Below are positions 29,669 to 38,521 of a stretch of DNA of 64,000 nucleotides, in pieces. Source of the stretch: Rhodococcoides trifolii (lineage in GTDB: Bacteria > Actinomycetota > Actinomycetes > Mycobacteriales > Mycobacteriaceae); the NCBI RefSeq assembly GCF_014635345.1, contig NZ_BMCU01000005.1, forward strand, positions 186,001 to 250,000. The letters are read 5' to 3'. The stretch's first letter is position 1. Every line of letters starts with the position of its first letter. The position numbers were made by a program, and so were the translations under genes. Under the pieces are notes generated by a model, which did no database searches, had not been told where the DNA came from, and saw nothing but the letters and a program-made list of their open reading frames with translations.

Positions 29669-29727
29669 GAGAGTCCACCCTAATCAAGGTTGCGGATACG
29701 TCACGCGCGCCCGTCATACTGGTAGCG

Positions 29728-31140
29728 ATGGCAACGAACGCTGATACCAAGGTCGACGTGGGCTTCCGCTCCGAGCGGGGCCCCATCCTGATCTCACTGA
29801 TGCTCGGCACGTCACTGGTCGCGCTCGATTCGACGATCATCGCAACCGCTGTCCTGAGCATCGTCGACGACCTGGGCGGCTTCTCGCAGTTTCCGTGGCT
29901 CTTTTCCATCTACCTTCTTGCTCAGGCGGTGTCGGTCCCGTTGTACGGCAAGTTCGCCGACATCTTCGGCCGCAAGCCCGTGATGCTGTTCGGGATCGCG
30001 TTGTTCGCCGTCGGGTCGATCCTGTGCGGATTTGCCTGGAGCATGCCGGCCCTCATCGCCTTCCGCGCTGTTCAAGGCCTCGGCGCCGGCGCGGTGCAAC
30101 CGATGTCGATCACCATCGCCGGGGACATCTACACGATCAAGGAGCGAGCCAAGGCCCAGGGCTACCTCGCGAGTGTCTGGGCCATCTCGTCCGTACTCGG
30201 GCCCACGCTCGGCGGTGTGTTCTCCGAGTATCTGACCTGGCGCTGGATTTTCTTCGTCAACATCCCGCTGTGTGCGGTGGCTGCGTGGATGCTGATGCGC
30301 AACTTCCACGAGTCGGCAGTGCGCGATCGTCCGAAAATCGACTACGCCGGCGCCGCCGCGCTGACCATCGGTGCCGCCGCCATCATTCTGGGCCTGCTCG
30401 AAGGCGGGCATTCGTGGGCGTGGTGGTCACCGATCGGCGTCGGCATCTTCGTCCTCGGCGTGGCGTCCTTGGCGTTGTTCACCTGGATCGAATCCCATAC
30501 CGACCACCCCATCCTCCCGCTGTGGGTCCTGACTCGTCGACTGTTGATCGTGAGCAGTGCGCTGTCGTTGCTCATCGGCGCCCTGGTGCTCGGCCTCACG
30601 ACCTACGTTCCGACCTACGTTCAGGGCGTGTTGGGCACCGGCGCCATCGTGGCCGGATTCGCGCTGGCCACGCTGACGTTGGGGTGGCCGATCGCCGCGT
30701 CGCAGTCCGGCAAGATCTACCTGCGCTTCGGTTTCCGGACCACCGCTCTGGTGGGCGGTGCCTTCACCGTGCTCGGCGCCGGCTCGGCTGTCCTGATCAC
30801 CGGAGACGCGCAGGTGTGGCAGGTCGGGGTCGTGTGCTTCGTGACCGGCATCGGACTCGGCCTCGTCGCGAGCCCGACGCTCATCGCGGCGCAGTCGAGC
30901 GTCGACTGGAGCGAACGCGGTGTCGTCACCTCGACCAACCTCTTCGCCCGGTCCATCGGTAGCGCGGTGGGCGTGGCGATCTTCGGCGCCGTGGTGAATT
31001 CGCGCGTCGACACCACGGGCAATCCCCCGCCCGACCAACTGGCCGACGCAATCCATCTGGTCTTCCTGGGAGTAGCGGGCACGGCGGTGTTGATGTTGCT
31101 GCTGGCCCTCCTGCTGCCCAAGAAGAAATCTTCGGTGTAA
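29728..31140 (+). CDS. MFS multidrug exporter, DHA2/EmrB type
   Basis: This is a 14-helix drug:proton antiporter of about 470 residues. It has motif A GKFADIFGRKPVMLF between helices 2 and 3, motif C-like GPTLGGVFSEYLTWRWIFFVNIP, and LVALDSTIIATAV in helix 1, all typical of the DHA2 family. The ATG at 29728 is chosen over an upstream GTG that would add 24 mostly hydrophilic residues. It is divergent from purC, as emrB is near purC in M. tuberculosis. The substrate is not predictable. Confidence 0.92.
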   Translation: MATNADTKVDVGFRSERGPILISLMLGTSLVALDSTIIATAVLSIVDDLGGFSQFPWLFSIYLLAQAVSVPLYGKFADIFGRKPVMLFGIALFAVGSILCGFAWSMPALIAFRAVQGLGAGAVQPMSITIAGDIYTIKERAKAQGYLASVWAISSVLGPTLGGVFSEYLTWRWIFFVNIPLCAVAAWMLMRNFHESAVRDRPKIDYAGAAALTIGAAAIILGLLEGGHSWAWWSPIGVGIFVLGVASLALFTWIESHTDHPILPLWVLTRRLLIVSSALSLLIGALVLGLTTYVPTYVQGVLGTGAIVAGFALATLTLGWPIAASQSGKIYLRFGFRTTALVGGAFTVLGAGSAVLITGDAQVWQVGVVCFVTGIGLGLVASPTLIAAQSSVDWSERGVVTSTNLFARSIGSAVGVAIFGAVVNSRVDTTGNPPPDQLADAIHLVFLGVAGTAVLMLLLALLLPKKKSSV

Positions 31141-31143
31141 TGG

Positions 31144-31160
31144 CGTGCGCTGAGCGCACG
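31144..31160. terminator. Short perfect hairpin after the MFS gene
   Basis: CGTGCGC-TGA-GCGCACG is a 7-bp stem with a 3-base loop starting 4 bases after the MFS stop. There is no U-tract. Part of it (AGCGCACGTG) is repeated directly at 31254-31263 just before the purB stop, with flanking similarity. The rest of the 141-base gap shows nothing else I recognise. Confidence 0.5.
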
Positions 31161-31281
31161 TGTCAGCACCCGATTGCCAGACAAATCTTTTGCTACGGCG
31201 GCTTCCGGTCGCTCGGTCAGGCAGCGAGCCGTTCGGTGCCATCGCATGCGCCAAGCGCACGTGGCTACACCGAAGTTGTTC

Positions 31282-32703
31282 TCAGAGAATCGGCGACGGC
31301 GTGTACTTCGCCGCTTCCGGGTACTGCGCCACCAGATCCTCGACCGCAGCAACCACGGCAGCCACCTGAGATTGCGCTGCCCCGACGAACGCGGACTTGT
31401 CCTCCAGCGCTGCGTCCAATGCGGCCCGGTCCAGAGGTAGCCGATCGTCCGCCGCCAAGCGGTCCAGCAGATCCGGCTCGCGACCCTCTTCACGCATGGC
31501 CAACGCCACCTTCACCGCGTGCTCCTTGATGGCTTCGTGCGCGGTCTCGCGCCCTACTCCGGCACGGACCGCCGCCATCAGGACGCGGGTCGTGGCCAGG
31601 AACGGTAGGTAGCGATCGAGTTCACGAGCAATGACGGCCGGGTACGCGCCCATTTCCGCGAGCACGGTCAAGAATGTCTCCATCATTCCGTCGATCGCGA
31701 AGAACGCGTCCGGCAGCGCGACGCGGCGGACGACGGAACAGAACACGTCGCCTTCGTTCCACTGCGCGCCGGCCAGCTCCGCGGCCATCGATCCGTACCC
31801 CCGCAGGATGACCTGCAGTCCGTTGACGCGTTCGCACGAGCGGGTGTTCATCTTGTGCGGCATGGCCGACGACCCGACCTGGCCCGGCTGGAACCCCTCG
31901 GTGACCAGCTCGTGCCCGGCCATCAACCGGACGGTGTGCGCGAACGACGAAGGTCCGGCGCCGACCTGGACCAGTGCGGACACCACGTCGTGGTCGAGCG
32001 AGCGTGGGTACACCTGCCCGACGCTGGTCAGCACGTGCGCGAAGCCGAGGTGCTCGGCGACCTTCGACTCGAGGAGCTGCAGTTTGGCAGCGTCACCGTT
32101 CAGGAGATCAAGCATGTCCTGCGCCGTTCCCATCGGGCCCTTGATACCGCGCAACGGGTACCGCGCGATCAGCTCGCGCACGCGTGTCAGGGCCACCAGA
32201 AGCTCGTCGGCCGCCGACGCGAACCGTTTGCCGAGCGTGGTGGCCTGCGCCGCAACGTTATGGCTGCGGCCGGCCATGACGATGCCGCTGTACTCGGCGG
32301 CGCGCTCGGCCAGCCGCGCCGCGACGGCAACTCCGTGGCTGTGGACATGTTCCAGGGAGCGCAGAATCTGCAGCTGCTCGACGTTCTCGGTGAGGTCGCG
32401 GCTGGTCAGCCCCTTGTGCACCTGCTCGTGTCCGGCGAGTGCGTTGAACTCCTCGATGCGCGCCTTGACGTCATGCCGGGTCACCCGTTCGCGAGCCGCG
32501 ATGGACTCGAGGTCGACGTCGCCCAGCACCCGCTCGTAGTCCGCGATGGCGTCGGCGGGAACGTCGACACCCAGCTCCGCCTGCGCTCGCAACACTGCGA
32601 TCCACAGCTGACGTTCGAGCACGATCTTGTGTTCGGGTGACCAGAGATCCACCAACTCGGCGCTGGCGTAGCGGGTGGCAAGGACATTCGGGATACGGCT
32701 CAC
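31282..32703 (-). CDS. purB: Adenylosuccinate lyase
   Basis: This enzyme cleaves SAICAR and adenylosuccinate with release of fumarate (two purine steps). The fumarase/lyase signature GSSAMPHKMN is present, with AGRSHNVAAQATTLGKRFA and TSRDLTENV carrying the catalytic histidine/serine regions. It has 473 residues, as expected. It follows the TetR gene by 11 bases on the same strand and may share its transcript. Confidence 0.97.
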   Translation of the reverse strand: MSRIPNVLATRYASAELVDLWSPEHKIVLERQLWIAVLRAQAELGVDVPADAIADYERVLGDVDLESIAARERVTRHDVKARIEEFNALAGHEQVHKGLTSRDLTENVEQLQILRSLEHVHSHGVAVAARLAERAAEYSGIVMAGRSHNVAAQATTLGKRFASAADELLVALTRVRELIARYPLRGIKGPMGTAQDMLDLLNGDAAKLQLLESKVAEHLGFAHVLTSVGQVYPRSLDHDVVSALVQVGAGPSSFAHTVRLMAGHELVTEGFQPGQVGSSAMPHKMNTRSCERVNGLQVILRGYGSMAAELAGAQWNEGDVFCSVVRRVALPDAFFAIDGMMETFLTVLAEMGAYPAVIARELDRYLPFLATTRVLMAAVRAGVGRETAHEAIKEHAVKVALAMREEGREPDLLDRLAADDRLPLDRAALDAALEDKSAFVGAAQSQVAAVVAAVEDLVAQYPEAAKYTPSPIL

Positions 32704-32714
32704 AGCTGGGAAGT

Positions 32715-33335
32715 TTACGGCTGCAGCAGCGGTGCCTCGTGGTCGACCAAACCGAGCAGCACTTCGCGGACGCGTTCACGAGGATCGGAGTCCACGTCGC
32801 CGAGCGCGCCAAGGATCACCCCGTCGACCATCGCGAGCATCTTGCGCGCACCGGCCCGGCTGATGCAGCGACCGGCCCGATCGAGTGCGTCGACGAGGAG
32901 GGTCTCCATGTCGGTCCGGAGCTGCCGCTGAATGGTTCGCAGCTCGGGATGACGAGCCGACGCGATGAACCGTTCGTATCGCGCGATCAGCAGGTCTCTG
33001 CGGCTGTCGTCGGTGTCGGGTCCCACCACGAGATCGACCATCAACTCCACGGTCGCTTCCGCACCCCGGGCGCGAGGAGTGATCGTGCAGAGACGGTTCC
33101 GCACGATTTCGAGCTCACGTGCGCCGTTGAGTTCGACTGCGCGTGCCACGAGGTCGTCGAGCGAATCGAAGTAGTAAGTGGTCGACGCCAGCGGCAGGCT
33201 CGCGCGAGCGGCGACGCTGCGGTGTCGCACCGCGTCGTATCCCCCCGCGAGCAGAAGGTCGGCCGCCGCCGTGATCAAGGCTTGCCGACGCCGTTTTCCC
33301 TTCGGCGTCGCCCTCGTCGCGGTACCTGCTGGCAT
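32715..33335 (-). CDS. TetR-family transcriptional regulator
   Basis: The N-terminal HTH is visible in RRQALITAAADLLLAGGYDAVRHRSVAARASLPLASTTYYFDSLDDL, followed by an all-helical ligand domain (about 206 residues in total). The ATG at 33335 gives a start at PAGTATRATPKGKRRR; another ATG 6 codons upstream is possible. It sits between purB (downstream, same strand) and the divergent threonine aldolase with about 50 bases between starts. No strong palindrome is visible in that gap. The ligand is unknown. Confidence 0.88.
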   Translation of the reverse strand: MPAGTATRATPKGKRRRQALITAAADLLLAGGYDAVRHRSVAARASLPLASTTYYFDSLDDLVARAVELNGARELEIVRNRLCTITPRARGAEATVELMVDLVVGPDTDDSRRDLLIARYERFIASARHPELRTIQRQLRTDMETLLVDALDRAGRCISRAGARKMLAMVDGVILGALGDVDSDPRERVREVLLGLVDHEAPLLQP

Positions 33336-33385
33336 GGGAACACATGCTGCCACTTCGAGGGGCCCCAGCCGGGCAGAATGGAATC

Positions 33386-34396
33386 ATGGCTCCACTCCCA
33401 CAGATCGACCTGCGCTCGGACACCGTAACCACGCCCGACGACGACATGAAGAAGGCGATGTTCGACGCGCCGCTCGGCGACGACGTGCTCGATCACGACC
33501 CGACGATGGCGAAGCTCGAGGAAACCGTCGCCGATGTCTTGGGCTTCGAGGCCGCACTGTGGGTTCCCAGCGGATCGATGGGCAACGTGATTGCGTTGAT
33601 GTTGCACCTACGCCGCGGAGATCAGTTTCTCGCACCGGACTTCGCGCACGTCCTCGGATCCGAGCTCGGCACCGCAGCGTGGCTCGCACTCGGGATGCCT
33701 CGCGCTCTGCCGCACGACGGTGGCCCGGGTCGGCCTTCCGTCGACACCGTTCGCCGCGAGGGCGCAGCGGGCGGCCCGTACTTCGCCCTCCGCACCACGC
33801 TGCTGTGCCTCGAGAACACCCACAACTTCGCGGGCGGGGCGGTGACCGGCCCCGCGGATTGGGCGAACCTGGTGGCCGCGGCCAAGGAGAACGAGCTGCT
33901 CGTCCATCTCGACGGCGCCCGGTTGTGGAACGCTGCGGTGGCGCTGGAGGTGCCGCCGTCCGAGCTGACGCGCGGCGCCGACACGGTCACGGTGTGTATG
34001 AGCAAGGGTCTCGGGGCTCCGGTGGGATCGGTACTGGCGTCGGACGCGACCCGTATCGAGGAAGCCCGACGTATTCGAAAGATGTTGGGCGGCGGCGTTC
34101 GTCAGGGCGGCATGCTCGCCGCAGCCGGGTTGGTGGCGCTGCAGTCGATGGACCGACTTGCCGACGATCACGCCAATGCGAGGGTGCTCGCCGACGGCCT
34201 GCGTGAGCGCGGGTGGACGGTGACCGACCCGGACACGAACATCGTGCTGGCCGACTCACCCGACCCGTCGGCTACGGTGACCGAGTTGGCCGCCAAGGGA
34301 ATCGGAGCGGTGTCGGTGGCGGGGAAGGTGCGCTTCGTGACGCACCGCGACGTCGGTCGAGCGGACGTCGAGACGGTTCTGCACCAGCTCGCCTAG
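33386..34396 (+). CDS. Low-specificity threonine aldolase (PLP, beta-eliminating lyase family)
   Basis: This is a fold-type I PLP enzyme of 336 residues that splits threonine or allo-threonine into glycine and acetaldehyde. IDLRSDTVTTPDDDMKKAM at the N-terminus is characteristic, HLDGARLWNAAVAL has the Asp that contacts PLP, and VCMSKGLGAPVGSVL contains the Schiff-base lysine. The ATG at 33386 starts three residues before the conserved region; a longer start at 33344 would add 14 poorly conserved residues. It is convergent with the aminotransferase, 35 bases apart. Confidence 0.92.
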   Translation: MAPLPQIDLRSDTVTTPDDDMKKAMFDAPLGDDVLDHDPTMAKLEETVADVLGFEAALWVPSGSMGNVIALMLHLRRGDQFLAPDFAHVLGSELGTAAWLALGMPRALPHDGGPGRPSVDTVRREGAAGGPYFALRTTLLCLENTHNFAGGAVTGPADWANLVAAAKENELLVHLDGARLWNAAVALEVPPSELTRGADTVTVCMSKGLGAPVGSVLASDATRIEEARRIRKMLGGGVRQGGMLAAAGLVALQSMDRLADDHANARVLADGLRERGWTVTDPDTNIVLADSPDPSATVTELAAKGIGAVSVAGKVRFVTHRDVGRADVETVLHQLA

Positions 34397-34431
34397 TTGT
34401 TCTCGGGCAGCACACTTCTCGGGCAATACAC

Positions 34432-35616
34432 CTAGTGCAGGAACGGGCGCAGACGCTCGATTGCTTCCTCGACGTCCGCGGTGGCGCCCGCGAAGGAGAA
34501 CCGCACGGTGTGCGAGCCGCGCACGGTGTCGAAATCGATGCCCGGAGCGAACGCGACACCGGTGCGGTCGAGAATGTCCGAGCACCAGCGCAGGGAGTCG
34601 TCGGTGAGGTGCGCAACGTCCGCGTAGGCGTAGAACGCGCCGTCGGCCGGCGCCAGATCCGTGATGCCCGCGCCGCGTAGACCGCTGAGCAGGATGTCCC
34701 GGTTGACGGCGTAGCGGTGCACGTGGGCGTCGATCTCGGCACGCGACTCGTCGGTGAACGCGGCGATTGCAGCGACCTGCGACGTGGTGGGCGGACAGAC
34801 CGTCATGTTCGACGCCAGTCGCTGCACTGCGCGAGTGAGACTGCGCGGCAACAGCATCCAACCCAGTCGCCATCCCGTCATCGAGAAGTACTTCGACACC
34901 GAGCCCACCACGACCGATTCGCGGGATGTTTCCCATGCGCTGGTCGTGGCGACGTCGCCGTAGGAGATGCCGTGATAGATCTCGTCCGAGACGAGCAGCG
35001 TTCCGTGCTCGTCGCACCAGCGTGCGAGCTTCGCGAGTTCCGTCGGATCGATGACGGTTCCCGTGGGGTTGGCTGGGCTGGCCACGATCAGTCCCGCCGG
35101 CGGGGTGGGCAGGGCGTCGAGCATCTCCACCGTGGGCTGGTAGCGGACGTCACTGCCGCAATCCAGTTCGACAACACGGCAGCCTAACGCGGCCAACGTG
35201 TTTCGATACGCCGGATAGCCGGGGCGTGCCATGACGACGGTGTCGCCCGCGTCGAACGCAGCGAGGAACAGCAACGTGAAGGCGCCCGACGAGCCCGTTG
35301 TGATCACCACGTCGTCCGCGTCGACGGCGATATTCGAGCGCTCGGAGTGGTAGCGGGCGACGGCCTCACGGAGCGGGCGTATCCCGAGCGTTTCGGAGTA
35401 CCCGAGCAGATGTGAATCGAGGGCAGCGTGCATGGCGTCGAGTACCGGCTTGGGTGCGCGCGTGGACGGTTGTCCCGCAGCCAGACTCAGCACATCGCCG
35501 TGCGTGACCTGCCGTGCCGCCGCGGCCGCGAACACGTCCATGACATGGAACGGTTCGACGCGCGAGCGCCGACTGTTCGTTTCGGCCGACCTCCGGCCTT
35601 CCTGCTCGGATCTCAC
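34432..35616 (-). CDS. PLP-dependent aminotransferase, class I/II
   Basis: This is a fold-type I aminotransferase of 394 residues. Key motifs are [13 protein letters not shown], the Asp/Tyr pair in [14 protein letters not shown], the Schiff-base lysine in [19 protein letters not shown], and VRFSFAG with the substrate-binding Arg. The start is a GTG in a GTGA overlap with the purD stop, so it is coupled to purD. The first ten codons (about [12 protein letters not shown]) overlap a REP-like element at 35581-35605, while homology-like sequence begins at [15 protein letters not shown], so an original start may have been replaced. The amino donor and product are not determined. Confidence 0.88.
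   Translation of the reverse strand: MRSEQEGRRSAETNSRRSRVEPFHVMDVFAAAAARQVTHGDVLSLAAGQPSTRAPKPVLDAMHAALDSHLLGYSETLGIRPLREAVARYHSERSNIAVDADDVVITTGSSGAFTLLFLAAFDAGDTVVMARPGYPAYRNTLAALGCRVVELDCGSDVRYQPTVEMLDALPTPPAGLIVASPANPTGTVIDPTELAKLARWCDEHGTLLVSDEIYHGISYGDVATTSAWETSRESVVVGSVSKYFSMTGWRLGWMLLPRSLTRAVQRLASNMTVCPPTTSQVAAIAAFTDESRAEIDAHVHRYAVNRDILLSGLRGAGITDLAPADGAFYAYADVAHLTDDSLRWCSDILDRTGVAFAPGIDFDTVRGSHTVRFSFAGATADVEEAIERLRPFLH
35581..35605 (+). repeat. REP-like element, single diverged copy at the purD / aminotransferase junction
   Basis: GCCGACCTCCGGCCTTCCTGC matches the family core with two changes. It lies within the first codons of the aminotransferase frame, 8 bases from the purD stop. 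Confidence 0.65.
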
Positions 35617-36872
35617 GACGGTACGGAGATACGGCCTTCGACCGCAGCGAGCCCGATATCTGTTCGAAAGTGGCTGCCGGCCAGACGAATATGCGACATC
35701 GTCTCGTATGCGGACGTGCGGGCCTCGTCGAGGTCGGCCCCCACACCCACGACACTCAGTACGCGTCCGCCCGCCGACACCACGGCGCCGTCGGCGTTCA
35801 CGGCGGTGCCTGCGTGCAGCACGGTGGGTGAGTCGATTCCCGTGATCGGATCTCCGGTACGGGGGCGCCCGGGGTAGTTCTCGGCGGCCACCACCACGGT
35901 GATGGCGGAAGCGTCCTTCCACTGCAGCGGCGGAAGGTCTTTCAGGGTTCCGGTGGCGACCGCGTTCAGAGTTGCTCCGAGAGGCGAATCGAGCAGGGCC
36001 AGTACCGCCTGTGTTTCAGGATCACCGAAGCGGCAGTTGAATTCGATGACCGCGGGTCCGTCGGCGTCGACGGCGAGGCCCGCGTACAGCAGTCCGCTGA
36101 ACGGGCATCCGCGTCGAACCATCTCGGCGGCAACGGGTTCGACGACGTCGGCGACGATGCGCTCGACTGCGCCCTCCGGCAACCAGGGCAACGGGGTGTA
36201 GGCGCCCATTCCGCCGGTATTGGGTCCGGTGTCGCCGTCGCCGACCCGCTTGTGGTCCTGCGCCGGGAGCAGCGGCACGACGTCGGTGCCGTCGACGAGA
36301 CAGAAGAGCGACACCTCGGGTCCGGACAGAAACGTCTCGAGAAGTACAGGGTGCCCGTGTTCGAGGAGATCGGCGGCGTGAGCCCGAGCGGTCAGTCGGT
36401 CCGCCGTGACGACGACACCCTTGCCCGCGGCGAGGCCGTCGTCCTTGACCACCCAGGTCGGACCGAAGCGATCCAGCGCGGAATCGAGTCGTGCAGGGCT
36501 GTCGACGATTTCGCTGTGCGCGGTGCGCACGCCGGCGACGGTCATGACGTCCTTGGCGAACGCCTTCGATCCTTCGATCTTCGCGGCCTCGGCGGACGGC
36601 CCGAAGCACGCGATTCCTGCGGCACGGACGGCATCGGCCACTCCCAGAACCAGTGGCACCTCCGGTCCGACGACCACGAGGTCGGCGTCGACCTCTGCTG
36701 CGAGCTCCGCGACCGCGGGTCCGGACGCCACGTCGACCGCACGGGTCTCGGCAACCTTCGCGATCCCGGCATTGCCGGGGGCGCAGAGGACCGCGCTGAC
36801 GTCGGAATCTTCCGACAGGGAGAGAACCAGGGCATGTTCACGGGCTCCGGAGCCGATGACGAGTACGCGCAC
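35613..36872 (-). CDS. purD: Phosphoribosylamine-glycine ligase (GARS)
   Basis: This ATP-grasp enzyme makes GAR from phosphoribosylamine and glycine. The start [19 protein letters not shown] is diagnostic, with [15 protein letters not shown] (ATP loop), [15 protein letters not shown] and [15 protein letters not shown]. The length of 419 residues is normal. It is divergent from the lipoprotein serine hydrolase and coupled to the aminotransferase downstream. With purB, purC, purQ and purS it forms a spread-out purine region. Confidence 0.97.
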   Translation of the reverse strand: MRVLVIGSGAREHALVLSLSEDSDVSAVLCAPGNAGIAKVAETRAVDVASGPAVAELAAEVDADLVVVGPEVPLVLGVADAVRAAGIACFGPSAEAAKIEGSKAFAKDVMTVAGVRTAHSEIVDSPARLDSALDRFGPTWVVKDDGLAAGKGVVVTADRLTARAHAADLLEHGHPVLLETFLSGPEVSLFCLVDGTDVVPLLPAQDHKRVGDGDTGPNTGGMGAYTPLPWLPEGAVERIVADVVEPVAAEMVRRGCPFSGLLYAGLAVDADGPAVIEFNCRFGDPETQAVLALLDSPLGATLNAVATGTLKDLPPLQWKDASAITVVVAAENYPGRPRTGDPITGIDSPTVLHAGTAVNADGAVVSAGGRVLSVVGVGADLDEARTSAYETMSHIRLAGSHFRTDIGLAAVEGRISVPS

Positions 36873-36961
36873 GGGAGCAGCCTACTTCTCTGGACTTTCC
36901 ACTCGCGGGCCGCTAACTTGTTGTTTCGTAAATACGGAATACCGGAATATTGGAGGATGAG

Positions 36962-38047
36962 ATGAAGAGGTTCGTCGCTCCACTCGCCGCCCTGCTGGTT
37001 CTCGCGGGATGCGCCGCAGCCGAGGACCCTCCTGCGGCGGCGGACCCCGCCTGCGAATCGACGCCGGCCGTCGATCTCACCCAGCCCGAGGGGTGGATCG
37101 GACAGATTCCCGCGCAGTCGGAGACCACGAGCCTGGTCATCGACGACGGCAAGGGGACCGTGGTCGATCACCGACCCGACGCGGTTCAGCCCTTGGCATC
37201 CGCCGTGAAGGTGGTACATCTCGCGGCGTACGCACAAGCGGTGGCGGCGGGGAAGCTCGATCCGAACGAGCAGGTACCGATCCTGGACTGGGAGCGGTGG
37301 CACGCGTCCGGCGTGGACGGCGGAGCGCACCCGCAGGCACTGACCCGGCTGGGAATTCCGAACAACGGCGTGTTTCCCGACGATCTGTCGGGCACGGTGA
37401 AGTTGGACGACATGGTCTCGGCCATGATCCAGGAAAGCGACAATGCGACCGCCGATTACTTGCGCTACCGCTTGGGCGATCAGGCCCTGATCGACGCAGC
37501 CGCGACCGGTGGTTGGGCCGACTTCCAAGTCCCCACGCTGGTCGGGTCGACGCTGGGCGCAGTCGATCCGGAGCATCCGACCGGGGACCTGTGGCCGTTG
37601 GCGCAACGTTTTGCATTCGACGACGCCTTCCGCGTTGCCTACAGCGGCACTCTGGTGGGAACGACCCCGCTCAGCGAGCAAGCAGAGTACCTGTCGCAGA
37701 ACGGCCCGATGGGAACCGCCTCGGAGTTGACGTCGGTGTACCGGTCGATCCTGAGCGGAACGTTCGGAGCGGCGACCGACACCATCCGTCGTCAACTCGA
37801 GTGGCGACCCGCCCCCGACGGTTTCACCGCCATGGGATTCAAGGGCGGAAGCGTACCGGGCGTCCTCACCCAGGCGTTCGAGTTCACACTCGACGACGGC
37901 TCACAGGCCACCGCGGTCTGGCTGATGTCAGGAATGGACGAATCCACGTTCACATCGGTACTGGAGAATTTCGGTAACCAGCAGCAACTCATCATCGACG
38001 CCGCGCGCGATCGCGCGACGCTGGACCGGATAGCCTGCGTGGCGTGA
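36962..38047 (+). CDS. Lipoprotein serine hydrolase, class A beta-lactamase-like
   Basis: The N-terminus is a lipoprotein signal with the lipobox LVLAGC (Cys17), so the protein should be anchored outside the membrane. The penicillin-recognising fold is marked by SAVK (Ser80-Lys83), SDN at 159-161 and KGG in FKGGSVPG. All three match the order of class A beta-lactamases, but KTG is replaced by KGG and overall spacing is that of distant actinobacterial relatives, so beta-lactam hydrolysis is not assured. GGAGGA sits 4 bases before the ATG. The stop overlaps the GTG of the next gene, starting a three-gene operon. Confidence 0.87.
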   Translation: MKRFVAPLAALLVLAGCAAAEDPPAAADPACESTPAVDLTQPEGWIGQIPAQSETTSLVIDDGKGTVVDHRPDAVQPLASAVKVVHLAAYAQAVAAGKLDPNEQVPILDWERWHASGVDGGAHPQALTRLGIPNNGVFPDDLSGTVKLDDMVSAMIQESDNATADYLRYRLGDQALIDAAATGGWADFQVPTLVGSTLGAVDPEHPTGDLWPLAQRFAFDDAFRVAYSGTLVGTTPLSEQAEYLSQNGPMGTASELTSVYRSILSGTFGAATDTIRRQLEWRPAPDGFTAMGFKGGSVPGVLTQAFEFTLDDGSQATAVWLMSGMDESTFTSVLENFGNQQQLIIDAARDRATLDRIACVA

Positions 38048-38520
38048 CCGACGAACCCGACCTCAGGGAGCGGCTCGCCGCACTCGAGGCACGGGTTGCT
38101 GCGCTCGAGGCGCCGGTCGCCGCCCCTCCGTCACCGGGCGCGGGCTCCGGTGGACTGATCGGTTACCGGGGGGAATCCAATCTCCACGGCCGCGTGACGT
38201 GGGAGATCGAGTACACGCCCGACGGTGTTCTCCGCCTTCCGATGCAGAACTCCGTCGATGTCCTTGCCGCACTGGGCCACCCGGTGCGGCAGGGCATCGT
38301 TCGGCACCTGTTGAACGGGCCGGTGGACGCGGCCGATCTCCAGGCAGCGGTGGGCTTGTCGTCACCGGGCCAGCTCTACCACCACCTGAAGTCCTTGACT
38401 GCGGCACGACTGGTGGAGCAACGAGGTCGTGGCGATTACCGCATCTCCGGACCGCACGTCGTCCCGATCCTCACCATCCTGCTCGCGTCGTCGGACGTAG
38501 CCGGGGATCTGGGTACCTGA
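38044..38520 (+). CDS. Winged-helix (ArsR-like) transcriptional regulator
   Basis: This is a 158-residue protein. An N-terminal coiled-coil-like stretch (LRERLAALEARVAALEAP) and a glycine/proline linker lead to a winged helix at about 73-145: LAALGHPVRQGIVRHLLNGPVDAADLQAAVGLSSPGQLYHHLKSLTAARLVEQRGRGDYRIS. No metal-binding cysteines are seen. It overlaps the serine hydrolase stop by 4 bases (GTGA) and precedes the MFS gene by 1 base, so it may regulate this operon. Confidence 0.85.
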   Translation: MTDEPDLRERLAALEARVAALEAPVAAPPSPGAGSGGLIGYRGESNLHGRVTWEIEYTPDGVLRLPMQNSVDVLAALGHPVRQGIVRHLLNGPVDAADLQAAVGLSSPGQLYHHLKSLTAARLVEQRGRGDYRISGPHVVPILTILLASSDVAGDLGT

Positions 38521-38521
38521 C

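Noticed and set aside
31141..31281. Small RNA in the MFS-purB gap
   Set aside because: There is a short hairpin and a 10-base direct repeat, but no promoter or terminator pattern strong enough to support an RNA gene.
36950..38047. A true class A beta-lactamase resistance gene
   Set aside because: The catalytic motifs are present, but KGG replaces KTG and it is a lipoprotein with distant similarity. Resistance cannot be claimed.
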